Of a stretch of DNA of 64,000 nucleotides, positions 1 to 8,338 are shown piece after piece. The DNA lies in assembly GCA_019359285.1 (NCBI GenBank), contig JAHHHQ010000055.1, positions 1-64,000 of the forward strand, given 5' to 3'. The position numbers and the translations under genes were made by a program. Each line of letters begins with the position of its first letter. Within the stretch, counting starts at the first letter, position 1. Source of the DNA: Nodosilinea sp. WJT8-NPBG4. Lineage in GTDB: Bacteria; Cyanobacteriota; Cyanobacteriia; Phormidesmidales; Phormidesmidaceae. Under the pieces are notes generated by a model. It worked only from the letters and a program-made list of their open reading frames with translations. It was not told where the DNA came from and did not search any database.

Positions 1-157
1 TGAAGGCGACGACGAAGCAAGCGGTGGCAGCAAGCAGGGTGGGGATCATCAACACGCCGAACCAGCCCACATACAGGCGGTTCTCGGTGCTCGTCACCCA
101 CTGGCAAAACTGCTCCCACAGGTTGGCAGATTGTTGTCTCTGTAAGGTCGTGGTCAT
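1..157 (-). CDS. psbA: Photosystem II D1 protein, N-terminal part (runs off window)
   Basis: The minus strand encodes the first 52 residues of the D1 reaction-centre protein, which binds the photosystem II redox cofactors in the thylakoid membrane. It starts at the ATG complementary to 155-157 with MTTTLQRQQ, followed by the hallmark segments WEQFCQWVTSTENR and YVGWFGVLMIPTLL, which lead into the first transmembrane helix. The gene continues beyond the left edge, so the residue-130 region that separates low-light from high-light isoforms cannot be read. No strong Shine-Dalgarno sequence is visible. Confidence 0.95.
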   Translation of the reverse strand, partial: MTTTLQRQQSANLWEQFCQWVTSTENRLYVGWFGVLMIPTLLAATACFVVAF

Positions 158-221
158 GATGAAATAAGTGCAGTTGAGTTTGTTGGATTTGATGCATCCG
201 CAAGGGATAACAAGGTATGTA

Positions 222-257
222 TGTCACTACCTTACCCCCACTGTTACAGTTTGTAAA
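222..257 (-). promoter_or_regulatory. psbA promoter
   Basis: Read on the minus strand, TTTACA (252-257) and TAAGGT (229-234) form a sigma70-like -35/-10 pair with a 17-base spacer. This predicts a start near 222 and a leader of about 65 bases, typical for cyanobacterial psbA. An odd-centred palindrome, ACTGT-T-ACAGT (240-250), lies inside the spacer and could be an operator. Inferred from sequence only. Confidence 0.6.
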
Positions 258-1402
258 GAACTCTTAAGTAATCCATTGGGGAAATACTCAGCGCAGGCTG
301 TCTCCATCGTCGCTCTAGTTTCCCTATCAAGGGTGTCACTCCAGCGCTAATTACAAGGAGTTGTGGCGATCGCACCACACCCCAGGCTTGCCGCTTTCAT
401 TCCTTGCTGCATTGCCCTGGCTGGGTGAAGGGGTAGAGCCAGGCTATGGTCCGAGACAGGCGACAGGAGAGCAACCCTTACCAAGGAACCTCGGTTGTCT
501 CAAAGGGAAAGATTAAGCGATAAGAACAGCGCCATATTCAATTCTTGAGCATGACCCAGCCCGACATTGACAAATCCCAACTTCCTAAACTTAATTGGTT
601 AGCTCCAATGGCGCAGGACTGCTACTACGAGCACAATGGCGAGTAGCGTTTAATTACCTTGCCTGTGGCATCCATAGCAGGTTATTTGTTCTCTCTATGC
701 CGTAGGCTCTTAGGGGGTTTAGCCCCTTTCTTGCGTTTGAAAGGTGAGCGACGGCACTGTGGGGCTGGAGTGCGATCGCACTTCTCCGCTCCCCTAGAAC
801 ATGCTCCCGGTGAAGGAATACGGGCTGCTTGAGCGCGTCACCCTTTCCTCTGGTCAAATTGCTCTCTAAACTTCCGCCCCGTCTCCCGCCGATCAGTCAA
901 GCTCTGCAAGATTCTTGATGTTGCTAACTGTTCCCCAGGGCACTCACTTCAAAATTCAAATTAGCCTGGCACTCTCCACGCCCGCGCGTTTCCCATCCTC
1001 TCTAGCAGACAACTCACTCCGACCAGCTCACTATTTTACGAAGCTAGGCCTTCCATACATTGCTGGTAACCTCAACGATTGCGTTGGCAACGCCACTTCC
1101 CTAGGGCAACACATCTTTTAGAGTAAATCGTGCTTTTCCTAAAACGATTCGTTGAGTAGATAGGTTGGTAGTCTGGGTGGCATAAATCTAGCTAACAGCC
1201 TTTTTTGGGAAATATAATCTCTAGGATTATGAGCCACTGAATCCGTTAATAACTATAATAAAATCTAGATTAAGCTGAATTGTCACTGGCCTTTCTTCCA
1301 GCCCGTCAGATAGATTGGAAGATAAGGAGAGCTAAATGATCTTAGGAATTTTTCTGGCAGTCATCTGAGATCGTGACGTGTACCCTAAAGATGGATTGAA
1401 TT
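258..1402. other. Gene-poor stretch between psbA and cyAbrB
   Basis: About 1.1 kb without a convincing gene. Short open frames here have no recognisable protein content. One 31-codon frame (551-646) has a plausible start but no homology I can name. A short G/C hairpin (about 710-730, GGGG-loop-CCCC) and an ACGATT/AATCGT pair (about 1126-1149) are visible. The last 100 bases presumably hold the cyAbrB promoter. Confidence 0.5.
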
Positions 1403-1792
1403 ATGGCAGTAAAAAGTAAGGAACCTCTGACAGGCAAGGAGCTTTTGGCCAAGGTCAAGGACAACGATAGCCTCACTAAGCGGGAACTCGCTAAGGAATG
1501 TGGTTACTACACAGTTGGTAAAGAAGGGCAAACCCGTGTGAACCTGGCTGAGTTTTATGATGCTCTGCTAGTAGCGAAGGGCATTCAGCTTGAACCGCAG
1601 AAGAGCGCTGACGGGAGAGGCCGAGAAGCGTCATACACCCTCACTGTGCACAAGAATGGTCAGATCGTGATTGGTGGAGCTTACACTCAGGAGATGGGCC
1701 TTAAAACTGGGGATGAGTTCAAGATCAAGCTAGGTTACAAGCACATTCACTTGGTCAAGCTGGACGCTGAAGGCAATGAAGATCAATCCTGA
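1403..1792 (+). CDS. cyAbrB family transcriptional regulator
   Basis: The 129-residue protein has the two halves of cyanobacterial AbrB-like regulators. The N-terminal part (TGKELLAKVK, then KRELAKECGYYT, residues about 9-40) is specific to cyanobacteria. The C-terminal AbrB/SpoVT-like DNA-binding fold (about 75-120) contains SYTLTVHKNGQIVIGGAY and GDEFKIKLGYKHIHLV. Family members are abundant dimeric DNA-binding proteins that tune nitrogen, carbon and hydrogenase genes. It stands alone, not in an operon. The ATG at 1403 gives the full family length. Confidence 0.92.
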   Translation: MAVKSKEPLTGKELLAKVKDNDSLTKRELAKECGYYTVGKEGQTRVNLAEFYDALLVAKGIQLEPQKSADGRGREASYTLTVHKNGQIVIGGAYTQEMGLKTGDEFKIKLGYKHIHLVKLDAEGNEDQS

Positions 1793-2605
1793 CAAATTGA
1801 TTAATGGATTAAGTGTTCCAACTCATACCCCTTGGAATTGATCTGTCAGCCTGACTGTCTTGTGTGGATCATGCAGCTGACAAGGCAGATGATCGAGTTG
1901 CTGTTAGAACCACTTGTGGCAAGCCGCATAATGAACTCGTCTTTCTAATTAAGTGGCTGGTTCAAGATGGCTTAAGCAACCGGGCATTCGCTAGCAGTCA
2001 GGCGTTACCCCAAGATATGTATTTCACGCCGATTGGGTAAGCGAAGAAAAGACTCGCTGTCTGGACCAAACAGCCGGGCCTCCCCGGCTGTTATTTTATC
2101 TATAGAAATTACAGGAAACAATGCAAATCTTCTTAAGGCTGTGGACCGCGTCTATAGCGCAATTATCTCTCCTGAGGCCAACGACCTCAACAGCGGGAGC
2201 TAGCACGAAACCGAGCGTGGGTTTGTACAGCAGTATTTGTTAAGCGGCATCGCTATACAACTTTATTGTTCAATTAATCATGGAGTGCAAGTGGGGCAAG
2301 CTCTATGCCTCAACGGGATGGTCGATCACCGCAGTAGGAGCTCCCTTGACAACACATGAGACAACCTATGACTAGCTATATAGACATCTGACGAAGGAAA
2401 ATAAGACGGTGAGGCGAGATAGTTACACCGGCTTTACGAGGCGGTTGGCCTGATGGTGAACTATAAATACGGATCTACTATTATTAGCTGCACTGGTGTA
2501 TGGCCGAGCTGCCGAGAGTACTTCGAGGAGTTTTCGTTCCTCAACTGCCCCCAGAGGGGTGTGGCAAATTACCGCCAGTATTTATCACCAATTTCAGCCT
2601 AAGAG
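1793..2605. other. Non-coding stretch between cyAbrB and the prophage edge
   Basis: No protein gene can be supported. The only clear structure is the hairpin at 2069-2092. As it lies 277 bases after cyAbrB, it may end a long 3' UTR or a small RNA. The rest (2100-2600) shows no motif I recognise. Confidence 0.5.
2069..2092 (+). terminator. Strong hairpin terminator
   Basis: A perfect 10-base-pair stem, AACAGCCGGG/CCCGGCTGTT, closes a 4-base loop (CCTC) and is followed by the T-rich ATTTTAT. It resembles a rho-independent terminator for plus-strand transcription from cyAbrB or from an unannotated small RNA. Confidence 0.65.
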
Positions 2606-2656
2606 CAGCACCCCTCGTGGTTATTAATTCAATATTGATGGCCGCGAGGGGTGCTG
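2606..2656. repeat. 12-bp perfect inverted repeat beside the att site
   Basis: CAGCACCCCTCG (2606-2617) is repeated exactly inverted at 2645-2656 around an AT-rich 27-base loop, 22 bases from the 3' end of the tRNA-Ser fragment. No T-run follows on either strand. It may be a recombinase-binding or structural element at the prophage edge. Confidence 0.5.
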
Positions 2657-2677
2657 AAAGTTTTGAAACCTATAGTA

Positions 2678-2733
2678 CGGAGAGGGAGGGATTCGAACCC
2701 TCGGTCCTTGCGGACACCCGATTTCAAGTCGGG
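2678..2733 (-). tRNA. 3' fragment of tRNA-Ser(TGA), probable attL
   Basis: The minus strand contains the anticodon arm (CCCGA-CTTGAAA-TCGGG, anticodon TGA), a long class II variable arm (GTCC-GCAA-GGAC), the T arm (GAGGG-TTCGAAT-CCCTC) and the 3' acceptor strand with discriminator base. The acceptor 5' strand and D arm are missing upstream, so the tRNA is not functional. A 3' tRNA fragment directly beside an integrase is the classic footprint of integration into a tRNA gene. The geometry puts the intact tRNA at the opposite, right-hand end of the element. I found no second copy in this window. Confidence 0.8.
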
Positions 2734-2822
2734 TATACCAATCCTTGGAAATCCGCGACTGATGGTTGTTCTACGAGTGATGGTAAACCGCAATTTGCCG
2801 TTTACCACCCGAATTACCACCA

Positions 2823-3905
2823 ATGCGCTCAAAAGTTGGTATCACGTCCAGTCATGGGGCTCTTCAGCTGCGCTTCCTTTGGGAGGGTAAGCGGAAGTAT
2901 TTATCGATAGGTTTACGGGAAGGGAAAGATAGCCAAGAGCTAGCTCAGCTTAAAGCTCAACTTTTGGAGCATGACCTGGCTTGTGACTGTGTAGATAAAT
3001 CTTTTAATCGGTATCGGGTTAGCTCCCCACAGAAAAAAGAACTAGAGAATGTTCTTCCGACCTTAACCCTGGCAGAGCTTTGGGCAAGGTATCTGGTCTT
3101 TAAAACTCCGCAGGTTAGTCCCACCACACTGGATGGGCAGTACAAAACTGTCTCGAACCATCTGAAGTCCTGCCCCAGCAAAAAGCCTGAGCAAGCGATA
3201 GCGGTTAGAGACTGGCTACTTAGCCAATACACCCGAGACTCATCGCGGCGCACCCTCGTTCAATTGAACGCGTGTTGTAAGTGGGCTATCCAGTCCCAGT
3301 TGATAAAACATAACCCTTTTGCTGGGCTGGCTGAGGAACTCAGAAAGAGTCCACCTACAAGTTGCCGCCCGTTTGCTCCCGATGAGACTCAAGCAATCCT
3401 CGGTTCATTTGAAGGGTCAGTCTATCACCCTATAGTGAGATTTCTCTTCCTAACAGGCACCAGAACCGGAGAGGCTAGAGGAATACGCTGGAGACACGTC
3501 AGGGAAGAACATCTAAGAATTTATGAAGCCCTGTCAGGGTTCAGGAATCACAGCACAGATACCAAGACTCACAAAGCTAGAAATTTACCGTGTAATGGTC
3601 AGCTCCATCAGTTTCTGCAGGATTTAAGGCCAGCTACGGCTAAGCCAGACGACCTTCTATTTAATGTCCCCAACTTAAGAGCCTTTCAAGCTGGATGGCA
3701 GCAGCGGGTTATTCGATTAGTATCCCAAGGTCTAGTAGCTGAATATCGCTCGCAGTATCACACTAGGCATACCTTTGCGACTAATTGTCTAGAGGCTGGA
3801 GTGCCTATTCAACAGGTAGCCGAGTGGTTGGGCGACAGTCCTGAGACAGTACTCAAGCACTATGCTGGAGTAATTAATCGATATCTACCCCCTGAGAATC
3901 TTTAA
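2823..3905 (+). CDS. Tyrosine site-specific integrase
   Basis: A 360-residue phage-type recombinase that catalyses integration and excision. The N-terminal arm-binding part (RLRF-like, GKRKYLSIGL) is typical of cyanobacterial phage integrases, followed by a SAM-like core-binding domain (about 90-180). The catalytic domain shows all key residues: Arg in LTGTRTGEARGIRW, Lys in TKTHKARN, the HTRHTFAT box, and His/Tyr in EWLGDSPETVLKHYAG. It looks intact. It lies about 90 bases inside the tRNA-Ser fragment and reads into the element, the usual place for the integrase of this att site. Confidence 0.93.
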   Translation: MRSKVGITSSHGALQLRFLWEGKRKYLSIGLREGKDSQELAQLKAQLLEHDLACDCVDKSFNRYRVSSPQKKELENVLPTLTLAELWARYLVFKTPQVSPTTLDGQYKTVSNHLKSCPSKKPEQAIAVRDWLLSQYTRDSSRRTLVQLNACCKWAIQSQLIKHNPFAGLAEELRKSPPTSCRPFAPDETQAILGSFEGSVYHPIVRFLFLTGTRTGEARGIRWRHVREEHLRIYEALSGFRNHSTDTKTHKARNLPCNGQLHQFLQDLRPATAKPDDLLFNVPNLRAFQAGWQQRVIRLVSQGLVAEYRSQYHTRHTFATNCLEAGVPIQQVAEWLGDSPETVLKHYAGVINRYLPPENL

Positions 3906-3921
3906 CTATTTTAATGAAGCC

Positions 3922-4263
3922 ATGACGACTTACACGCTCAGCTGCAAACGCTGCAAAGAAGATTTCACATCTACTTGTAAGGAAATGACAACCTGTCACT
4001 CATGCATTCAAGCCTACGGCAGGAGAATGCAAGAACGTTTAGACTACCATCAAAAACGTTTGGCCTACCATAAGGAAATCCACCAGAAGCCGATAGAAGA
4101 AATAGCGAATTGCCTGCGTGTACAACCCAGCCAAGTACGAGGACTCTTTGACCGAATGGAATTAACTGTCCCAGATGAAGACTTTTGGACAGGACTCCAC
4201 GGTCAGTCCTGCCCAATTAGGCCAGAAAATTGGTCGCACGATACTGACTCCTCAGAAGTTTGA
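3922..4263 (+). CDS. Small zinc-finger/HTH-like protein beside the integrase
   Basis: A 113-residue protein starting 16 bases after the integrase stop, so probably cotranscribed. It has a CKRC...CHSC pair (residues about 8-30) that could bind zinc. A segment resembling a helix-turn-helix follows (KPIEEIANCLRVQPSQVRGLFDRM, about 53-77). I do not recognise the family. Position suggests a phage regulator or recombination directionality factor, but that is inference. Confidence 0.65.
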   Translation: MTTYTLSCKRCKEDFTSTCKEMTTCHSCIQAYGRRMQERLDYHQKRLAYHKEIHQKPIEEIANCLRVQPSQVRGLFDRMELTVPDEDFWTGLHGQSCPIRPENWSHDTDSSEV

Positions 4264-4338
4264 GTGCTCTACGAGCCTCGCCAATGACATAAGCGCGCGT
4301 CTCTTCTTCAACAGCTGCGAGGGGCAATATCGACCCGA

Positions 4339-5544
4339 TTAGATAGCGCGGATGAACTTGTTTAGGACAATGGTGGGCTGCACGATTGGAGTAGGCGCGC
4401 CGCCGCCCTGGTTGCTAACTGTGATGGCTGGAGAAGCTGGCTGAGTCGTGATTCCCGTGGTGCGAGAAGAGATAGAAAGTCCTGTTCCAGATAGCCCGAT
4501 AGAGGCATTAATCGTTGAAGGGTTTAAGGAAATACCTGTGGTGGTAGGCAGGATAAATGCCGTTTGTACAGGGAGGTTGAAGTTGAATTCGGTCTGGATT
4601 ACAGACTGGCCGGGGCTAGGGCCACCTCCAGCATTACTACGTGCAGGGTGGCTGTGTCCAGGGTCATTAACCCCGTGGCTGTGAGGAGATTGACTAAAGG
4701 CGTGGGTATGCCCAGGGTCACTGATTGGGTGATTGTGTCCAGGGTCATTGACCTAGTGGCTATGCGCTGTCTGACTAGCATTGTGTCCGTGAGCAGGCAT
4801 CTGAACGACCATAAGGGTGACGGTTTCAGCGCCGGTCTTAGTGCCTAAAGGACGGTTAGTTAAAATGCCATCAGTACCGGCTTCCATGGTTACTCGCTGC
4901 CGGCAATCTGGGACTCGAAACGTTCCTAGAGGGTCACCAATATTGTTGTAGGTAGTGCCAATCGCAGCGTGCAATAGAGGGTAGGCCGCAACAGCGTAGC
5001 TTGCCCCGTCGCACAACAATCAGCCTGCTTCAGGAGTAGCACGAGCGGACTCTTTAATGTTCCCAATACTGAAGATGGAAGCCGCTGAAATGTTGACAGG
5101 TGTAACTTGTTCAACAGCCTGATACCGCAAGTCTGAAAGCGTAGTAATCGCCCCAGCAGAGGTTGCAAAATAGGCTAGGGGAACACAAAGCTGTGGGAAG
5201 GTTGCTCTCTGCACGATCGCGCCAGTGTCATCAATATAAATGCGGCCTGATGTGTTATCAGGCAAGGTAAGAGACCCAGCGCTGATTGCTACAGAGCTAC
5301 CACTGGTAAGTAGTACTGCGGCATAGGTGTAGCTTACCGATAGCCCCGAGACTTCGGTAATCTTGATTCGATTCTTCCAGTTGTAGAACTGGGCTTTTAT
5401 TTGGTCTGGTTCATCGTCTAACCAATCATCAATTACCTTGGGGCCATGACCATATTTGTCTTCGCCGGTCATTTGAGGAAACCCAGCTACGTTGGCTAGC
5501 GAATCCTGCCAAACATCGCCTGTATTAAGTGTGGGCCTTGCCAT
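4339..5544 (-). pseudogene. Phage tail fibre/collar protein with two in-frame stops
   Basis: One uninterrupted reading frame of 402 codons apart from TGA at 5022-5020 and TAG at 4755-4753. The N-terminal 170 residues resemble tail-fibre proteins (MARPTLNTGDVWQDS...). After the first stop comes a phage tail collar domain (LLCDGASYA, FRVPDCRQRV, VVQMPAHGHN), then His-rich repeats (NDPGHNH, DPGHTH, NDPGHSH) and a C-terminal end of VLNKFIRAI. The first stop sits where the collar motif normally has Trp (GWLLCDG). The second follows HSH, where Gln would fit. No frameshift is seen. The gene is either dead or read through; dead is more likely. Confidence 0.8.
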
Positions 5545-5792
5545 TCAATCAAATCCTTGTACTCAAAAAGAAGCCCGACGTTGCCGATGAGCAAGCCAAT
5601 CAGTCGCGGCGGTGCCGAGGTGATGTATGGTCGAGGGACGACGAGATAATCTTTAATGGTTGAAGCAGTGTGTGTATCGTTGAGAAATTGATGACGAAAC
5701 AATAGAGTGCACCGCTGAGGAAGACCTAATCTAGTTTCGATAATGGCAGAAACGCTCTCAACTCCAGCAAGTTTTTGAAAAAGGTTTGGCAT
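5496..5792 (-). CDS. Hypothetical phage protein
   Basis: A 98-residue frame starting MPNLFQKLAG, in line with the structural operon and overlapping the collar gene start by 49 bases in another frame. It contains no domain I recognise. The overlap suggests that its true end may lie slightly earlier, or that it once ended near the collar ATG (the sequence there contains TGAATGG). Moderate support from position only. Confidence 0.45.
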   Translation of the reverse strand: MPNLFQKLAGVESVSAIIETRLGLPQRCTLLFRHQFLNDTHTASTIKDYLVVPRPYITSAPPRLIGLLIGNVGLLFEYKDLIEWQGPHLIQAMFGRIR

Positions 5793-5868
5793 CTTTGAGC
5801 CGGTGTTGAGGAAAAGATTTATGAGTATTTATACTCAAAATAATAACCATAGAACATTTATGATGTAG

Positions 5869-6018
5869 TTATGGGATAAAAATCTCATGATTATTCTGTG
5901 ATAATCGATTTTTGAGGTCAAAATTGGCCTCACTAGAAGTAACAGCGGGGCAATTGTAGTGTAATTATTCCGTGTTTATGGGATAAGTATGGTGTGATTA
6001 TTTTGTGGTTATTTTGTG
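5869..6018. repeat. Prophage intergenic direct repeats
   Basis: Two 32-base imperfect direct repeats lie at 5869-5900 and 5976-6007. They share TTATGGGATAA at one end and TGATTATTYTGTG at the other, with 25 of 32 positions identical. The core TTATTYYGTG occurs four times (5891, 5965, 5998, 6009), the last two 11 bases apart, about one helical turn. The block lies in an AT-rich gap inside the structural operon. It looks like an array of protein-binding sites (operators or iterons). Confidence 0.6.
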
Positions 6019-6072
6019 AGTACAAATACTTAAAGCAAGAACTTTTAAGTCTTGCAATGAGATTGAGCTATC

Positions 6073-6393
6073 TCAATTCATTTCACGCTCAATATTTTCG
6101 TCAAGCGCGCGCGACAGGTAGCGATCGATCTCGGGTTGAGAGTGGCTAGCCATCAAAACTTTTTGCTCAACGAACTTGGCGTACGGGGCTGAATTGGAAA
6201 AGTAAAAAGAATTCCAGCTTTCGATTTTGCTGAACCAAGAATTTCGCAGTCTCCCCGTGCGAACGGATGTTCTCGCTTTGAGAATTCCCATGCCGTATTC
6301 GGCGGTGTCTTCCATTGATTGGGTGACAGCGCGACGGAAATGTTTTAGAGGATTCTCGTGGAGAGGCCCGGACGCTACGAAGGAAACTTTCAT
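6073..6393 (-). CDS. Phage head-tail/minor tail protein (HK97 gp10-like)
   Basis: A 106-residue protein with the pattern of HK97 gp10-like tail-completion proteins: an N-terminal helix, RTSVRTGRLRNSW (the conserved 'TG.L..S' strand), then NSAPYAKFVEQ and an amphipathic C-terminal helix. Such proteins join head and tail during assembly. It overlaps no neighbour and lies 6 bases downstream of the next structural gene, consistent with one transcript. Confidence 0.7.
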   Translation of the reverse strand: MKVSFVASGPLHENPLKHFRRAVTQSMEDTAEYGMGILKARTSVRTGRLRNSWFSKIESWNSFYFSNSAPYAKFVEQKVLMASHSQPEIDRYLSRALDENIEREMN

Positions 6394-6399
6394 TTGTGG

Positions 6400-6789
6400 T
6401 TACTGGTACTGAGTTGTATGTCTCTTAGCCGGGGGGTACTTGCTCCAGTAAATTGGAAGGTTGACGCGACGAGCCAGTTCTTCGAGGAGAGTGTGTCCAT
6501 CGCGGTTCAGATGTTGAAGGTGAAGCTTCCAGTTCAGCTTCGTATGACTCGTTGAGCCTGCCATGCTGGACTGGCGTGCTTCCTTCTTCTGCTCATCGAT
6601 TTCGTCAAGCTCATCGAAGATGACAGACACTCGGTCGATGGTTGCCTGGGAGTAATCCTCCTCTAGTCGGCGCTGCAGGAGGATTAGTCCATCAGTCGCG
6701 TAACCAGTTTGAAGGAGGATTGTCCCATCGCTCGGGTAGCCCAGCCTGATGAAAATATCTTCGATGGTGCTAGGGTCGAGCTTAGCCAT
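6400..6789 (-). CDS. Phage head-tail adaptor-like protein
   Basis: A 129-residue protein of the prophage operon, 2 bases after the upstream gene and 6 before the next. The N-terminal part (STIEDIFIRLGYPSDG, then RLEEDYSQATIDRVSVIFDELDEIDEQ) resembles the helical head of connector/adaptor proteins that follow capsid genes. No catalytic motif is visible. The assignment rests mainly on order: capsid, small beta protein, adaptor, gp10-like. Confidence 0.55.
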   Translation of the reverse strand: MAKLDPSTIEDIFIRLGYPSDGTILLQTGYATDGLILLQRRLEEDYSQATIDRVSVIFDELDEIDEQKKEARQSSMAGSTSHTKLNWKLHLQHLNRDGHTLLEELARRVNLPIYWSKYPPAKRHTTQYQ

Positions 6790-6791
6790 GC

Positions 6792-7226
6792 TTACGCCTC
6801 GAAGTGTCTGCGAGCGAGAACCTTGATAGCGACGACATCAGCTGGATCGGTTTCATCGATCGCAGCCAGATCCTTCACACGAACTTTCCCACCCGCGGGT
6901 ACGAACATGTTCGCAGCTAGGCCAGGAGAGCCGCCAATGAGGAACGAGCGGGTAGCATCAGTTTGAGATGCGGCCAGGTTAGCGGCAACAGCGGTCTGGT
7001 AGAAGACTCCGTTGTCAGGGCCAAGCACCTGGGCAGAGTGAGTTCGGTTTCCTACAGCAGCGGTGGTAGTCACGGTAGCGACCACGCCCAGGATTTCCCA
7101 AGATTCACCAGCGGGTACAGTCGCTAGGTGGGTAGCATCAACATCACCAGAAATGATGGCGACAGCCTTAGAGACATCAATGGTGGGGGTGACGTAGTGC
7201 CCCCTAACAACAACAGAGTTAGACAT
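6792..7226 (-). CDS. Phage structural protein downstream of capsid
   Basis: A 144-residue, Ala/Val/Thr-rich, apparently all-beta protein (for example WEILGVVATVTTTAAVGNRTHSAQVLG) with no catalytic signature. It is encoded just after the major capsid gene, where decoration or head-stabilising proteins usually sit. The frame is intact. Function inferred from position and composition. Confidence 0.55.
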   Translation of the reverse strand: MSNSVVVRGHYVTPTIDVSKAVAIISGDVDATHLATVPAGESWEILGVVATVTTTAAVGNRTHSAQVLGPDNGVFYQTAVAANLAASQTDATRSFLIGGSPGLAANMFVPAGGKVRVKDLAAIDETDPADVVAIKVLARRHFEA

Positions 7227-7255
7227 TGTGATTTCCAGAGAATTAATTGAAGAAT

Positions 7256-8311
7256 TTAGGCCGCGGTCTGAGCTACGTCATCCAAGATAGATAAACCCTG
7301 AATGGGATCATGGCACTTGAGCTGCAGGGAGATAGAGATCTCAGCTTTGAAGACATCGGGATGGTTGTCGGAGACATCGGCCATACGGAACTTCAAGCCC
7401 TAGTAGGAGAAGAAGGAGATCTTGCTGTCCTCAATCCTGGGCGAGCCCTCTTCATCGAAAATGTAGAGATCCATCTTGCTGGGATCGATGAACCGCATTT
7501 GGTTAGCAGTCGAGGCTACAACATCAGACACGACAGGGATCCCTTTGATGGCATAGCCAGCGAATGGCTGAATGTTCGCGACCATGTTGCCGTAATCAGC
7601 ATTGACCTGAGTCTCAGCCTGATAAAGCTTTCTCAGTACGTCTTGGTCAATCTCATCGCTAGTCAAGATGAAAAGATTTGTCCCATTGTTTCGAGCAGAG
7701 GTCGCGCCAGCCACCCGACGATCGCGCAGCAAAGCAGTGACACGGTTTACGGTCAGAGCCTCAGGGGTGCCAGGAGTTACACCCTGCTTAACGATGCATT
7801 TCCAGCGTGGGTAAGTGGAGCGAGAGATGCCAGCGTAGCTACCCGTTTAGGCCGCGATCGTGTTTAACCCAATTACTCCAAAGTTAGTGGCGTTAGCAGT
7901 GCCATTGCCGGTCTACAGCACTCCATTAATCTGCTGGGTAAGAGACCGAAGAGCATCAGCGACTTCAGTGCCTACAGCAGAACGAACCGCCTGGATTTTG
8001 CCAGTAGCAGCAGCTTCGATGAGGTCACGACGAACGTTCATCTGATACTTGAAGTAGTAATCGGGAACGGTCAGGGCAGCTTCCCCAAGAGAACCAGCAG
8101 TATCGTCAGCTAGAGAGCCAGCGAGAGCACGGCCCGCAGAGGCAGCATCAGTTAAACGAGCAGACCATTCGATGGGGCGTTGACGAGTAAGTTGTGAGCA
8201 AGATGCTAGAAGACCCAAAAGAGGGGTTTCAACCAAGCGAGTCTCGGCCAACGTTTGTTCGGCCACAGCCGACATGAGGTCAGCAGGGCTGTAGGTGTTG
8301 ATATTTGTCAT
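7256..8311 (-). pseudogene. Major capsid protein with three in-frame stops
   Basis: A continuous 352-codon frame broken only by TAG (7915-7913), TAA (7849-7847) and TAG (7402-7400). The product begins MTNINTYSPADLMSAVAEQTLAE and contains RTLVET-like, DYYFKYQMNVRRDLIEA and FILTSDEIDQDVLRKLYQAE segments, then KGIPVVSDVVAS and MDLYIFDEEG, which fit HK97-fold major capsid proteins. All three stops could arise from Gln codons by one C-to-T change. There is no frameshift and downstream coding remains clean, so decay is recent or the stops are tolerated. Confidence 0.8.
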
Positions 8312-8338
8312 TGTTGTTTTGCTTTACGGATGAAAAGG

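Noticed and set aside
551..646. 31-codon frame starting MTQPDIDKSQLP
   Set aside because: Too short, with no recognisable motif or ribosome binding site; kept only as a note in the gap entry.
654..857. 67-codon minus-strand frame
   Set aside because: Composition and content are not protein-like, and it crosses a small hairpin; no neighbour supports it.
2500..2910. 136-codon plus-strand frame
   Set aside because: It runs antisense through the tRNA-Ser fragment and overlaps the integrase start; a chance frame.
4339..5544. Possible target protein of a diversity-generating retroelement (tail collar gene)
   Set aside because: No reverse transcriptase gene and no template/variable repeat pair are visible in the window.
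7310..7867. 185-codon plus-strand frame
   Set aside because: Antisense shadow of the capsid pseudogene.
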